Below, in pieces: positions 29,532 through 41,481 of a stretch of DNA of 64,000 nucleotides (position 1 is its first letter; each line of letters begins with the position of its first letter). A program made the translations under genes and the position numbers. The stretch lies in assembly GCA_028714815.1 (NCBI GenBank), contig JAQTLR010000001.1:1-64000 (forward strand). The letters run 5' to 3'. The notes below the pieces were generated by a model that was given only the letters and a program-made list of their open reading frames with translations, was not told where the DNA came from and did no database searches. Source of the DNA: Candidatus Altimarinota bacterium (lineage in GTDB: Bacteria; Patescibacteriota; Gracilibacteria; BD1-5; UBA2023).

Positions 29532-30239
29532 ATGCAACGTTTTTCATTCCTCCATCTCCCGCTCGGAAAAGATATCAGTGTGGATGAACCTTCTTTTGTC
29601 CATCAGATTTCGCGGGTCCTTCGGTCGAAAATCGGGGAGTATATCATCCTCTTCAATGGCGATGGACGGGAATATATATACGCTATCCAATCCATCGCTA
29701 AAAAGGATATTGAACTGTCATTCGTAAGCGACCATGAAGGGGTAGGGGATCCGGAGGTATCTGTACGGCTCTACCAAGCTCTGCCCAATAAGTATGAAAA
29801 GATCGAATATATACTGCAGAAATGAGTGGAAGTCTGAATCCGGGAATTCATATTTTTCCGATCCGAGAGGAGCCAAAAGCTCGTAATTAATGACCGGAAA
29901 ATAGAACGCTTCCACGAGATAGTGCGCGAGGCGACGGAGCAATGCTCAGGAAATCGGGTACCGACCATCGCCTTTCTGGAAAGCGGGATCCCTGTTCCGG
30001 AGGACGGATCATCGTATGTCCTTCACACCGAAGGACAGGAAAGCGAACATATGCGCGACATAGGTACGGATAGGGGATCCCTGCCGGTCAATATATTCGT
30101 CGGACCGGAAGGCGGATGGTCCCCCTGAGAGATATCCCGTTTCAAGCAGGAACACGTGCAATGCATCCATCTTGGAGGACGGATCCTACGTACCGAAACA
30201 GCCGGACCGGCGGTCGCCTTTTTTCTTATCCAGAAGTAG
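29532..30239 (+). CDS. rsmE: RsmE-type 16S rRNA m3U1498 methyltransferase
   Basis: SPOUT-fold enzyme methylating N3 of U1498 in 16S rRNA. At 235 residues it fits the family. Visible: an N-terminal PUA-like part (ISRVLRSKIGEYIILFNGDG), QALPNKYEKIEYILQKGVE, FFRSERS, REATEQCSGNRVP, VGPEGGWSPGEI, and the C-terminal knot GGRILRTETAGPAVAF. UGA is Gly in ILQK-UGA-VEV, in VEV-UGA-IREF, and in WSP-UGA-EIS, the latter two at conserved Gly positions or close to them. Stands alone on the plus strand. Confidence 0.9.
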
Positions 30240-30368
30240 CATATTTTCCATCTTTTGCTTTTATTTTCAGAAGAAATCCATATAATCGGTGCGCAATGTG
30301 GTTCAATGGAATAGAAATCTTTTCCATTCCATTGAAAATAGACAATATATAATCCGTAATTTTTCAAT

Positions 30369-32912
30369 ATGTATACCAATTTTACCGAAGAATACAAAAA
30401 CCTGATGCTCGAAACGGAAAACGTCGTTAAGGGAAAAGGGTTTTCCGAGATCCTTCCGGAGGATGTTTTTCTCCGTTCCTTAGAGATAAAAACGGGACCT
30501 ATCTACGATCTCTACGCAAGTTCCGGAATCAATACGAAGATAGTCAACGAGGTTCTTTCGCGGCCTCCGTTCCATCTTTCCGATCCTGAAAGGATGGGGG
30601 CGTACACGGGACTTTCTTCCCGTCTTAAGGAGCTCATCGTGCTCAGTATGAAGATAGCTGCGGGAGCGGAGAAAAAGAAAGCAGGGGTGGAGGATTTTCT
30701 TCTCTCTCTTTTCCGTACCAATACAGAAACATGGTTCTATCAATTTTTCGATTTCATAGGGCTTTCGCCGAAAGATATAGAACAGGATCTGAAAAACCTC
30801 AATGTGTCGATTGCGAAAGGTGGAGATAGTGCGATTTTCGGGCCATTGGATAATATTCTCCATGCCATAGAAGAGGGACTTGCCGGCGGTTTCAATGAGG
30901 GAGAAATGGTTGATCCGTTTGCCGGAAACAAGAAGCCGGAATGAAAAAAGACCGATAGCCTTACTCCAGCTCTCGATTTTTTCGGTACCGACCTGACGGA
31001 GGAAGCGCATACTGGGGAAATCGATGCGATCATCGGACGGGACATGGAGATAGAACGGCTCATATCCGTTTTGAACCGGAAGACGAAAAATAATCCCTGT
31101 CTGGTCGGGGAACCCGGTGTCGGAAAAACTGCCGTGGTCGAAGGGTTGGCACTTCGGATCGCTCAGGGGAAAGTGCCTCTGGCGATGCAGAATAAACGGA
31201 TCGTGAGTCTGGATCTTTCCGGGATGGTTGCGGGAACGAAATACCGTGGGGAATTCGAGGCTCGCCTCAAACAGATCATCGAAGAAGCTTCCAAGATGGA
31301 GAATGAAGTGGTGCTTTTCATCGATGAGATCCATACGATCATCGGGGCAGGTTCCGCCGAGGGAACGCTCGATGCTGCGAATATCCTCAAGCCTGCGATG
31401 GGGCGCGGAAAGGTATGTATCATCGGAGCGACCACGCTCAATGAATACCAGAAATACATCGAAAAGGATTCCGCGCTCGAACGTCGGTTCCAGAAGATAG
31501 ATGTGGATGAACCCAAGGAAGAGGTCGCTATGGAAATCATTTCGGGACTCCGAAGTTCTTTCGAAGAATTCCATAATCTGATCATCGATGATGATGCGGT
31601 CGCGGATGCGGTTCGGCTCTCGGTTCGCTATATAACGGATCGATACCTCCCCGACAAGGCTATCGACTTGATCGATGAGGCATGCAGTGCGAAGAGCATG
31701 AAATACAACGGATCCGAATCGGAAGTGAAGGGGCTCAAACAGGAGATCGAGAAACTCCAGAAGGAAATCGAAGATTACGTCCTTTCCGGACAGTATCACA
31801 AGGCTATAAAAGTCAAGGAGAAACAGAATGATATCGAGAAGAAGATCCAGGAGAAAAAGGCGAAGAAGGTTATCCCGAGGGCGAAGCGTCTCCATATCAC
31901 TTCCGACGACATCCAGAAAATCATAGAACGGATCACGGGAGTGCCGGCGAAAAATATCGCTGTCGAGGATATGAAGAAACTCCGGTCTCTGGAGAAGAAT
32001 CTGCAGCGCCATATTATCGGTCAGGACGAGGCTATCTCATCCATCGTCAGCGCTATCAAACGGAATCGTGCAGGGATCAGTAATAGGAATCGCCCTATCG
32101 GAAGCTTCCTCTTTCTCTGACCGACGGGGGTCGGGAAAACAGAGCTCGTGAAACAGTTGGCACAGGAATTCTTCGGCGATGAGAAGGCTCTCATCAAACT
32201 CGATATGTCGGAGTACAATGAACGGGCTTCAGCATCCAAACTTATCGGGACGACCGCCGGGTATGTCGGATATGAGGAAGGGGGCATGCTCACAGAACGT
32301 GTCCGCAGGAAACCGTATTCCATAGTGCTTTTCGATGAGATCGAGAAGGGAAGTTTCGAGGTTTTCAATCTTCTCCTTCAGATCCTGGAAGATGGGACGC
32401 TCACTGATGGGAAGGGTCGGAAAATCAATTTCAAGAATACGATCGTCATCATGACTTCCAATATCGGAGGGGAAGAATTCACTTCCAAGGCTTCGCAGAT
32501 CGGATTCGACGTATCATCCGATACGGAAGCGAAAATCATTCGGGATTATGGGAAAATCAAAGAAAAGATCACCGGAAGCTTGGATGAATATTTTTCTCCG
32601 GAGTTCCTGAACCGTATCGATCGGGTGGTGGTATTCAATCCATTGGACAAGGCTATTCTTAAAAAGATCATCGTCCTTCAATTGGATATCCTCAAGGAAC
32701 GCCTCCTTGATCTGGATATTGTCTTGGAATACGACAACAAGGCAACCGCGCTTATCCTCAAAGAAACGTATGATCCGGAATTCGGAGCACGTCCGGTCAG
32801 ACGTTATATACAAGATAAGATCGAGGATGCCATTGCCGATAATATCATTCAAGGCAAGAAATCCCATAGCATCATGGTGACTGCCGCGAAATGAAAGCTT
32901 CTCATAAAATAG
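30369..32912 (+). CDS. clpC: ClpC-like AAA+ unfoldase
   Basis: A second Clp ATPase, 847 residues. It has a diverged Clp_N domain (to about 190), a first AAA module (GEPGVGKTAVVEG, FIDEIHTIIGAG), a short linker with a UVR-like stretch (YVLSGQYHKAIKVKEKQND) rather than the long ClpB middle domain, and a second AAA module ([36 protein letters not shown]). UGA encodes the first Gly of the second Walker A motif (32118-32120), the clearest recoding evidence in the window. It extends past UGA 32892 to UAG 32910-32912. The short middle domain favours ClpC, which normally feeds ClpP; no clpP is nearby. Confidence 0.9.
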
Positions 32913-32917
32913 GCAAT

Positions 32918-32952
32918 AGAAATCCCCTCATTCCTGGAATGAGGGGATTTCT
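32918..32952. terminator. Terminator after the ClpC-like gene
   Basis: Perfect stem AGAAATCCCCTCATT / AATGAGGGGATTTCT, loop CCTGG; serves both convergent genes. Confidence 0.8.
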
Positions 32953-32966
32953 GCGAATACCGTAGC

Positions 32967-33155
32967 TTACTTCTTATTTACTGGAAAGCCAAGCCTTTCG
33001 TTTTTCTTCCGGAAGGCTTCCTCGACTTCCGCACGGGTGTATCAGATCAATCATCCGGAACCTGCCGGTTTTTTTTCGGGATGTATCGTATCCAAGGTTT
33101 CATGTTTCACCGGCCCACGAGAAATGAAATGATCTATCCATTCTGATGATGACAT
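32967..33155 (-). CDS. Small protein of unknown function (62 residues)
   Basis: Open only with UGA as Gly (two UGA codons around GSG-GLIG). Starts MSSSEWIDHFISRGPVKHE, is basic and polar, and ends in FPVNKK before UAA. No signal or membrane segment. Its charged helical end (TRAEVEEAFRKKNERLG) is protein-like and the frame ends just before a terminator. No family recognised. Confidence 0.55.
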
Positions 33156-33241
33156 ATGAATCGATTTATGGGGTAAAATTGGACTATATGTATTTATCGT
33201 AATTCGTCAAATGGAATTTCAAAAAACTTCCATATATTCTT

Positions 33242-33270
33242 TTGCTGTTTCCTTGAATATCTGTTATACT
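33242..33270 (+). promoter_or_regulatory. Promoter of the secreted protein pair
   Basis: TTGCTG (33242-33247), 17-bp spacer, TATACT (33265-33270), 31 bp before the ATG at 33302. Confidence 0.6.
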
Positions 33271-33301
33271 ACAGGAAATATTTGGTATATCTTCCACCTG
33301 C

Positions 33302-34906
33302 ATGCACCGTCATATTTTAGTTCTCATGGTTCTTCTGTTTCTCGCCCTTTTCCCGTCTTATGTTTTGGCGGAAGACGGGTATATCGGGGATGATCTATGA
33401 AACGATATCTATAAACGTATCGACGAGGGGACCTATAAACTCAAGAAACAACTCATAGAAAAGCGTCTCAAAGGGAGCGCTGACAGTATCAATGCATGGG
33501 TCGGGAAGGTATGTTCCACAAAGGAAGGGAAAAAGATCGATTGCTTCCGTTCCGGGGTAGATTTCACTTCCTCCGAATTGGATCAGATAGCGGGAGGCGG
33601 TCTTGGTGCCATATATACCCATATGGATCCGGACAGTATCGGGATGGATACGGAACTTTCCGTTCGGATACGGGGAATCATTCTGGAATACTATAAAGAC
33701 TTGCAGGAAAATGTGTCATATGATCAAAAGAAACTTCAATCGGTCTGATCCATAGGGCTTTTTACCGATGGGAACCGGGATAATTCCAGCTATGATCTGA
33801 TGGTGGATCTGGAAAATATCCACAATGTCATTTTCTCGAAAGATATCCCCTATAACGGAACCGATAATATGGGTGCTTTATCGGTAGCGAATCTTCTTGC
33901 TGGTGTCTATCCACATTCGCTTTTCCCAGCGAATCCTCTGGATAATCCTCTCATGGATCCGGAAAAAGATCCGGGAGTCTCGCTTATTTCTCGCGGTACA
34001 TCGACCGGATTGACCCTCTCAGGACTTTCGGATAACGGATCATGATGTACGGCTTTAGGACAGGTTCCCGCAAATCTTGATCCAGACTTCTTACGGGATG
34101 CACAAGCGCAATTGCTCGTATGAACGAATCCGAATTCTTCTGTAGCCTTCAGCGACGACGGGAAACTTCCCGAATATTGGGCAAAGGTTGCGCAGAGCAA
34201 TGGCGCTGGAGGATCAACCGGGCTTGCCGGTGCGGGAACCGATAAGTTTCCGTGTTCCGGAAAAGATTTCTTCTGTATCCTCGTGAGCATGATGAACTAT
34301 ACCCAGAATATCCTTGCTTGAGGCAAGGCTTCGACCATCGAACATATCCTCGATGAGAACCTGAAGATCGCCAATACATTTGCCCCATCGAGTTTCGTGC
34401 AGGCAAAGATGACAAAGATGTTTTTCGGGCTTTCCCTCACGAACCTCGATCTCCCATCGATGATCCATATAGGAGCGATCGTCTCCCGTTTGCCTCCGCC
34501 GATTTTGAATCTGAAGGCTGGAACGACAGGCGGAGAGGAAAATGCAAAAGATGCGGAAAGTACATGAGAAAAGGATGAATTCAATAAAATTCTCGTGGGA
34601 ACTTTCGAGGAACAATGACTCGATTTTAAACGTCAGAATTCTCTCGAAAAGAATGAAGAATCCCTTATGGTCAATGATTGCACGTACCTCAATACCGATG
34701 CATGTTCGGATAAGCAAGCGGGTATTGGGGATACCCCCATGAAATCCGGATATGTGCAGACAAAGGAAATGGATCTCAAAAAGGGGTATGGGGATTCCTT
34801 CAATGACGACCTTTTCGAGCTTCACGATTTTACCCTTGCTTTCTCGAAAAGCATAGAAACCATCGCTTCTGTCATCAAGGCGATGCACGCGATACCACAG
34901 AAGTAA
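33302..34906 (+). CDS. Secreted protein of unknown family (534 residues)
   Basis: Clear signal peptide (MHRHILVLMVLLFLALFPSY, cleavage near VLAED), then a helical exported protein with several cysteines and long Asp/Asn/Ser-rich stretches. Six or so UGA codons are Gly, for example GDDL-UGA-NDIYK and NGS-UGA-CTALG. No membrane segment apart from the signal, though KMFFGLSLTNLDLPSMIHIG and PPPILNL are moderately hydrophobic. It is followed after 28 bp by a second secreted gene of similar build. Export and partnership are inferred; function unknown. Confidence 0.75.
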
Positions 34907-34934
34907 AACTTTTTTAAAATCCTATAAAAACCGT

Positions 34935-36230
34935 ATGAAAAAATCCTCTACATTCCTGAATCGCATGATGGCAACGATTCTCCTTTCGGTTTTTTCCGTT
35001 GCCTCGGCATATGCCTCCGGTGGGGACTGCGCTATCGATGATGGAATGAGCAAAGAACTGACCGCATATATAAAAACAACGGAAAATCTCTTGTCCCGGA
35101 TCGGGGAGGAAGCATCAAAGAAGCAGTGCAATACCAATACCGATGGCGGAAATAGCGCTTCGGTAAGCGTAGAAAAGGCTACGTCATCGGTCGTGGGTTC
35201 CATGAATGAGAGTATCGGTTTCTCTAACTTCTACACTTCCGGACGGTTCTATATAGATATCGCTCTCAAAACGGAGATCCCGAAGGGTATTACCCGGGAT
35301 CATGAGCAACTCGGGAAAGAGGTAGGTTATATCAGTAATATGATCGATACCGTACATAGCCGATGTGCTGAAAATATCATACCGACATCGAATCTTTCGG
35401 AAGATCCGGCATACGATACTTCCGGGAAAACTCTGGGGAACATCCTTACGGAAATGCTGCAGAATCAGGTGAATATGATGAATTTCTACCGAAAAACGGT
35501 ACTCGGGGATACGACGGATGATGCATATCGTTTCATTCTCGTGGGAAATCCGGTGGATTTCAAGTCGAAACTGCAAAAAAGCTATGGTCCAAGCGCATTC
35601 GAATCATGCACAAGGAAATCGGACTTTTTTAAAAACATAAAAGATGCTTTCGGGCGTATAACAACCCTTGGTTGAGGGATAGAAAAAGGTATGACGGAAT
35701 GGGAAAGCGCTTGGAAACTCCTGAATTCCAACAGTTCCGACCGGGGGGCTGCAGAAACGGAGCGGAATGTTCTCAGAGTCGAGATGTCGGATCAAGGGAT
35801 GAGCATAAAAGGCTCTCAGGTGGTTATGAATAATCTGGCAAAATACAATAGCCAGAATGCAAGCGAGGGGGTTTCCGGGTTCATAAGCTCGATAGGGGAG
35901 CGGGTGTATGCAAGTATCAACCAGTTCGAGAAGGCATACGACGGCATAAAGGCAATGCTTACGAAACCGCAGACCACGGACAAATGGGTGGAGAGGAATC
36001 AGGCTCTTACAACCTTAAAGATGGATATCAATAACGAGATAATAAAAGATTACATAGATACAAAAAATCTCATAGGTCCGGAAAATCTGAGTACCGATGA
36101 GACAGTCGGAAAACTCATAGATACCCATATACTCCTGGAGAGCACCAATAAATTCATTAAGCCATATATCAAGGTTTCGGAGCAGACGTGCGATCAACAG
36201 GATGCCGGAGCCGGAAATTGCCGATACTAA
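34935..36230 (+). CDS. Secreted protein of unknown family (431 residues)
   Basis: Signal peptide MKKSSTFLNRMMATILLSVF with cleavage near AYASGG. The mature protein is helical and polar with cysteines at both ends (GGDCAID, KKQCNTN, SRCAEN, ESCTRK, EQTCDQQ, GNCRY), which could form disulfides outside the cell. One UGA (TTLG-UGA-GIEKG) is Gly. Second gene of a two-gene unit that ends with a strong terminator. The helical, disulfide-rich build suggests a cell-surface structural role, but nothing specific is recognised. Confidence 0.75.
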
Positions 36231-36261
36231 AAAACGATCCCGAGAACTCGGGGTCGTTTTT
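36231..36261. terminator. Terminator between the secreted pair and dnaB
   Basis: Stem AAAACGATCCCGAG / CTCGGGGTCGTTTTT with a two-base loop region; convergent genes on both sides. Confidence 0.85.
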
Positions 36262-36274
36262 CGATTTCTTCTGT

Positions 36275-37609
36275 TTAATCCTCGTATCCGCCCTCACGGC
36301 TTCGTTCCAGATCATAGAATTTCATATACTTCTTCTCAAATTTGAGGTCGGCTCCTCCGACCGGTCCGTTACGGTTCTTTCGGACAAAGACATTGGTGAT
36401 CCCTTTATTTTCGGTGAATTCATCGTAATAGTCCTCTCGGTAGATCATGAGAACGACATCGGCATCCTGTTCGATGGATCCGGATTCACGGAGATCCGAG
36501 AGGATCGGTTCCTTGCTCACACGGGATTCGACCGCACGGGAGAGCTGCGAGAGTGCCATGATCGGCACTCCGAGTTCACGGGCGAGCGATTTGATTCCAC
36601 GGCTGATATCTGATATCTCCTGTACGCGATTCATCGGATTTCCCGCACTCATGAGCTGGAGGTAGTCGATAACGATGAAGTCGAGTCCGGATTCGATCTT
36701 GAGCCGACGAGCTTTGGATTTGATTTCCAGGAGATTTCCTCCTGGACTGTCATCGATGTAGATATTCGCTTTCGATAGGCGCTCGAGAGCATCTCCCATC
36801 CGCATGAATTCATCATCTTCAAGGAGTCCTTTATTGAGCTTCCAGCTATCCACTCCCATGGTGGCACAGATGAGACGATCGGTGAGTTGTTCCTTGCTCA
36901 TCTCGAGCGAGAATACCGCGACGTTTTTCCCGGTTTCTCCGATCTGTTGCGCGATATTGAGGGCGAGAGCGGTCTTACCCATGGACGGACGTGCCGCGAG
37001 GATGACCATATCTCCTGGTTTGAACCCTCCGATCTTGCTGTCCAGGCTTTTGAATCCGGTATGGGTGATCCCATCGTTGGCGTGTTCGGGATTTTCATGG
37101 ATCTCCGCGAATTCTTCGTATCGGAGATTGATGATATCCCGGATATGCACGAGCTTGTTCTGTATGAAGGTTTGAGTGACGGTAAAAAGGGATTGTTCCG
37201 CTTTTTCCAGAAGCTTATTGATATCGGATTCCTCGTCGTACCCCGCGAGAAGTATGTCATTTCCCGCTTTTATGAGCTTCCGGAGGATCCCCTTGTGCTT
37301 GACAATCTGGGCATACTGGTAGATATTGGCGCTCGTGAAAATAGACTCGGTGAGTTCTATGAGGTATGTGTTCCCTCCAATCTTTTCCAGATTCTGGCGG
37401 TCATCGAGGTGCTCGCGGACCGTGAGGATATCGATGGGTTTGTTGCGTGCGAAGAGATCCATCATGGCTTCGTAGATGAGACCATTGTTCGGATCGTAGA
37501 AATCCGCTTCCACGAGGAGTGCGGACACCTGAAACATCCCTTCTTTATCGAGCAGTATGGATCAGAGAACTCATCGTTCCGCTTCTATCGAATGTGGAGG
37601 GACTTTCAT
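36275..37609 (-). CDS. dnaB: Replicative DNA helicase DnaB
   Basis: Hexameric 5'-3' helicase of the replisome. The 444-residue product has the N-terminal DnaB domain (AERGVLGSILLD, with both Gly encoded by UGA), linker, and RecA-like domain: AARPSMGKTALALN (Walker A), FSLEMSKEQL, VIDYLQLMSAGN, ALSQLSRAVESR, LSDLRESGSIEQDADVVLMIYR. Start ATG 37607-37609 restores the first 24 residues lost under the standard code. Last gene of a long leftward cluster. Confidence 0.95.
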
Positions 37610-37652
37610 ATGTTGAAATGTATTTAAGAAAATTGTATCTATGGCTTCATTA

Positions 37653-38519
37653 CTATTCCTCGACTTTGAAATTATTTTCCATTTCCAATTCCAGTTCCAC
37701 CTTTTTGATGAGTTCCTGTATTTTTCCATTATACGGGTCGATGGTGCGGATTTTCTTGAGGCTGTCAAGGGCGGAAGTCCGCTCTCCGAGATTGATGTGA
37801 TTTATGGCCGTAAGATAGAGTATATCGATATTATGCGGATTTTTTTTCAGGAATGCATATGCGTACTCATTGGATTCCCCATGATATCCGAGCTGATGCC
37901 CGAGGTTCGCAAGCATATCCACCGTTTCGGTGCTGTGTTCATCGAGGGAGAGAAGTCTCTTATAGATTTCATAGGCTATCTCGTATTTCCCCTGTATGGA
38001 GAGTGCGAAACCGAGTTTCAGATAGAGTTCCGGGTCGGTATCGTTCATGAGGATGAGATCCTTGTAGATGAGTTCCGCTTTTTTGTAGTCCCGGTCTTTC
38101 TCGTAGAGGGAAGCGAGGAGACAATTCAGGTCCTTATTGAATTTCTCCATGGAGAGCCCTTCGATGATACGGGCTCGCGCTTCACTGAACTCCCCACGGG
38201 CGATCCGGGTCTTGATGGTTTTTATAAGTTCGCTGAGGTACTGTTTCTCGTCCCCTGAGAGCCCTTCTTTCGGCGCTTCCGCTTCTGTAGCGGAGGTTTC
38301 CTCATTTTCTTCGGATCCTGCCGACTTTTCTTCTGCCAGCGCTTTTTCTTCCTGTTCTTCTATGATCCGTTCAACCGTCTTTTTCTTTCAGAGAAAAGTC
38401 CGGAGTTTGAGGTACGAATGGAAGAGGCTATGGAGCATATGGAATGCTATGTAGACCAGATTGATGCCGAGAAAGGCGATCTCGTATTTTACGAAGGCAC
38501 TGGAGAAGAATATATCCAT
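37653..38519 (-). CDS. Membrane-anchored TPR protein
   Basis: A 288-residue protein with an N-terminal hydrophobic stretch (about residues 1-35), a Lys-rich turn after one UGA-encoded Gly, a low-complexity acidic linker (Glu/Ala-rich, about 50-100), and tetratricopeptide-like helices (LYLKLGFALSIQGKYEIAYE, LTAINHINLGERTSALDSLK). Likely a protein-protein interaction scaffold at the inner face of the membrane. Upstream neighbour of dnaB by 43 bp, downstream of the PLD gene. The partner is unknown. Confidence 0.8.
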
Positions 38520-38578
38520 GGAGGTGATATGGAGGATAGAATGACGGCATTATATGGATTTTTCAAATAATTCAAGCC

Positions 38579-39646
38579 TTATTTCCCTCCTTTCGGACAA
38601 TCCGATCCAAAAACGCTATGAAACATTTTTACGAAATCCGGAGAACTTTTCATGAGTATGCCGATTTCCCGGTTCTCATCGAGGGAGTTGGTGCTGAAAT
38701 TCTCGCTTCCGATGTAGCTATATGCTCCATCTACAAGTGCTGACTTCGCATGGATGATGGGTTTTTTGGAAGTCCGTACATCGATCCGTCTGCTTTTAAG
38801 GAGCGCTATGGCTTCCGTATTGGATGGTACTTTCATAGGATCTGCCATGCAGATGGCCACATGGATCCCGCTCGTTGCCTTTTCCGAAAGGATATCGAGA
38901 ATATCTGTGTCCCCGAAATTCTCGGCATAGAGAAATATATCTTTTTTGGCGCTCTTTAAAAGGGTTTCGATTTTTCTTCGGCTATTCATGGGCGATATGA
39001 CGAGATTATTCGTATCTTCCGATATTTCTTTCCCTTGGAAATCCGCGAGAAATATACTCTGGAGCGTTCGCATATCTGCCGGATCTTTGCCGATGGCATA
39101 GAACTCACGATTGGTGGTGAAACTCGAATGGCTCAGATTCCCGGTTGTTATGATATAAGTATCGTCAATCAAGAGAAGCTTCGTGTGGACAAAATTGTAG
39201 AGTTTGGAATTGTCATAAGTGACGGACACTCCGGTATTTTCAAGTGTTTTGAATGCCTTGCTGTTGATGCTCGTGGCTCCGAAAACATTTTTTTCGAGAA
39301 CCACCCGTACGTCCACTCCCCGTTTTTTCGCATCCTGGAGGGCTCAGATGATTCTCTTTTCCGTGAGGATATATACTTCCACAAAAACCTGTTTTTCCGA
39401 TCGATCAATCATGGACACGAGCCTGTCAAGCACTTTTTCGTCCGGTGTGGTGAGGATTTCAGCATTTCGTGGCTCGATTTTTTCGACAGAGAACGTCGCA
39501 AGATTTTGCTCGACGGATTTTTTGTGTTCCGTGAATCCTGTTTTTTGGTCGTGAAATTGCCAGTACTCGTTGGTGCAGGAAGAGAGGAAGAATAAGGGAA
39601 CCAGAAAAATGGGCAGTGTTTTTTTGAGCATGGTTTTTTTGTACAT
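38579..39646 (-). CDS. Phospholipase D-like lipoprotein
   Basis: A 355-residue protein with a lipoprotein signal (PLFFLSSCTNEY, lipobox LSSC) and two PLD-type domains. The first HKD motif is HTKLLLIDDTYIITTGN, the second HAKSALVDGAYSYIGSEN. Members act as phosphodiesterases on phospholipids or nucleic acids, or as cardiolipin-synthase relatives. A surface location makes a role in attacking host or environmental lipids or DNA plausible (inference). The ATG overlaps the UAA of the preceding gene by one base (UAAUG), which fixes the start and shows coupling. UGA occurs after TEKRII (39344-39346). Confidence 0.88.
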
Positions 39647-39924
39647 TAGATGAACACTATTTTCCTTTCTGTTTTTGGGATGCCGAATGTCTGGAAACCT
39701 TCGTCGATACGTTTCTGGATAGCTTCCTTATGGTTCGAGAGCTCCATATTCACGATGGGTTTCCCGGTTTTTATCGTGATGCGGGTATTGGTGACCTTTA
39801 CCGATTCAATATAGTGCACCAGCTCTCATTTCCCGAGTTTTTCCAGGCTATCGCGGACAGCGTTCCAGGCGAGCGAGGATACGATAGTAGGATTGCTGGT
39901 GTGGGATTTGAGATTGAGGTACAT
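39646..39924 (-). CDS. Small conserved-looking protein in the replication cluster, possibly DciA/DUF721-like
   Basis: A 92-residue protein with one UGA (KLGK-UGA-ELV). Pattern: short N-terminal helix with Trp (SSLAWNAVRDSLEKLG), a two-strand part (YIESVKVTNTRITIKT), then PIVNMELSNHKEAIQKRIDE. The basic/amphipathic layout recalls the small KH-like DUF721/DciA helicase loaders, and dnaB lies in the same gene cluster, but the match is weak. Its stop overlaps the start of the PLD gene. Confidence 0.6.
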
Positions 39925-39938
39925 ATGGTAAGGGTATT

Positions 39939-40661
39939 TTAAATGATTTCTATCTTCATGAATCTCCGTATCCCAAAGCAATCTGCGAAAAAAGAGAAAT
40001 CCAGTTTCCTTTTGTTTCCGGCTACTATGAGAGCAAGCGATTCGAGTGTTCTTGTCGCCGTCTCTTCCTGATCTTCGCCCATCTCGGCAAGGATGAGGAG
40101 TTCTCCGGGTTGATGCTTTTCGAAGAAGACTGGTATCTGGATAAAGAGTTTTTCATAGAGTTCGAATCCTGTCTCGGTTCCGCCGAATAGAGCGATCCCC
40201 GGTTCATATCGGGTATCTTTGCTCATATTATCCCAGTCTCCGTTCCTGATATAAGGGAGATTAGTGACGATGAGGATATTTTTGTTTTGTAGAGACACGA
40301 TTAATCGTGTCTCTACGGATTCATTGAGAAATACCCCTAATAGATCCGATTCCAGAAAAGTGATTTCCTTCCCCTGATTTCGGTTATTTCCCTCGGCTAC
40401 TTTGAGGGCTTCGGAACTGAGATCGACCGCGAATACCTGTGGAATATCGACCACGGAGAGAATAGAAAGGGGGATGATTCCAGAACCTGTTCCGACATCT
40501 ATCAGTGTGTCGAATACAATGTCTCTCGCTATCTTGATAGCCTCGCGGACAAGATCCTCTGTTTCGAAACGTGGAATGAGGACATGTTCGTTCACCTGGA
40601 ACTTTTGGTAAAAAAATTCCACCCATCATCTGGTGTATTCTGGGGGGTAGTGCGAGTCCAT
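39939..40661 (-). CDS. prmC: PrmC/HemK release factor glutamine methyltransferase
   Basis: Methylates the Gln of the GGQ motif in release factors. At 240 residues it lacks the usual N-terminal helical domain. Motifs: VLIPRFETEDLV, LIDVGTGSGIIPLS (SAM site), FAVDLSSEAL, and NLPYIRN (the NPPY motif in NLPY form). In a UGA=Gly organism RF2 is not needed for UGA, so RF1 should be its substrate. UGA is Gly in YTR-UGA-WVEFF. A 28-bp palindrome is inserted in frame before the NLPY strand and encodes VETRLIVSLQ. Confidence 0.9.
40289..40316. repeat. Perfect 28-bp palindrome inside prmC
   Basis: Arms GTAGAGACACGATT and its exact complement meet without a spacer. Read in frame in prmC as part of a loop between the SAM motif and NLPY. 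Resembles dispersed palindromic elements known from other bacteria. Confidence 0.8.
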
Positions 40662-40676
40662 AAAGTTTGTAAAGTT

Positions 40677-41438
40677 CTAATTCTCGAATGTTTTTCGGTT
40701 GAATATGAGCACGGCGAACGTAAGCATGACTGCGAGATAGAGCAGTGCATGAAGGATATTTATCGCAAAGAACGAAGGATGGAGCACGACCGGAGTTCCG
40801 ATGATGGATTTGATATTGAGCGCCTCAAAGTTCGGGAATATGACCATTAGTATTTTACTGAAATAGAAAAGCATCCGGTTTCCAGAACGGATCGCCATAT
40901 CGGTCATGGTCGTGACGGAATGGCTGATGATATAGACTCCCATAACGAGCAGTATGGAGAGAAGCGGGGAGATGAAAGTCGAGAAGAAGAGGATGATAGC
41001 GAAGAGGAGTAGGAGTTTCAGATAGATGAATCCGATCGATGCGAAAAGCAGGAAGGAAAGCGGGGTTTTTGCTACCACAAATACCACCGTCGATATGATG
41101 GACTGTATGAAGATGATGAAGAAAAGGATGGTAGCGAATCCGAGGAATTTTCCGAGGATGAAGTCTCACCGTGCTACCGGTTTGGAGAGGATCAAGTAGA
41201 CGGTTTTTCCCTCGATTTCCCGGAAGAGGAGCTGACTCCCTATGAAGATGACCGAGATGATCCCGAATACTTCCACCATAGCGAGACCGAAGTCCACGAC
41301 GATCTTGTCGGACTGTCCGAGCGAGAGGGTCGCAAGCACGAGCGAGAAACCGATGAGCGCGACCCCGAAGAATACGATCATATAGAGGATCTTGTTCCGG
41401 GCGAGTTCCCGGAAGGTATTAAGGGCAATGTTGAACAT
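40677..41438 (-). CDS. ABC-2 type transporter permease
   Basis: A 253-residue integral membrane protein with six hydrophobic segments. It starts MFNIALNTFRELARNKILY, as in ABC-2 permeases of the NosY/YhaP type, and has FREIEGKTVYLILSKPVAR followed by a UGA-encoded Gly. The cytoplasmic motif EGKTVYLILSKPV matches this group. No ATPase subunit is next to it, so it must pair with one coded elsewhere. Lies between prmC and fmt on the same strand, 15 bp from prmC. Confidence 0.8.
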
Positions 41439-41481
41439 AGTACAGGAAAGAGTAGGAGTTAAATCGCTTTTTTGCGAAAAA

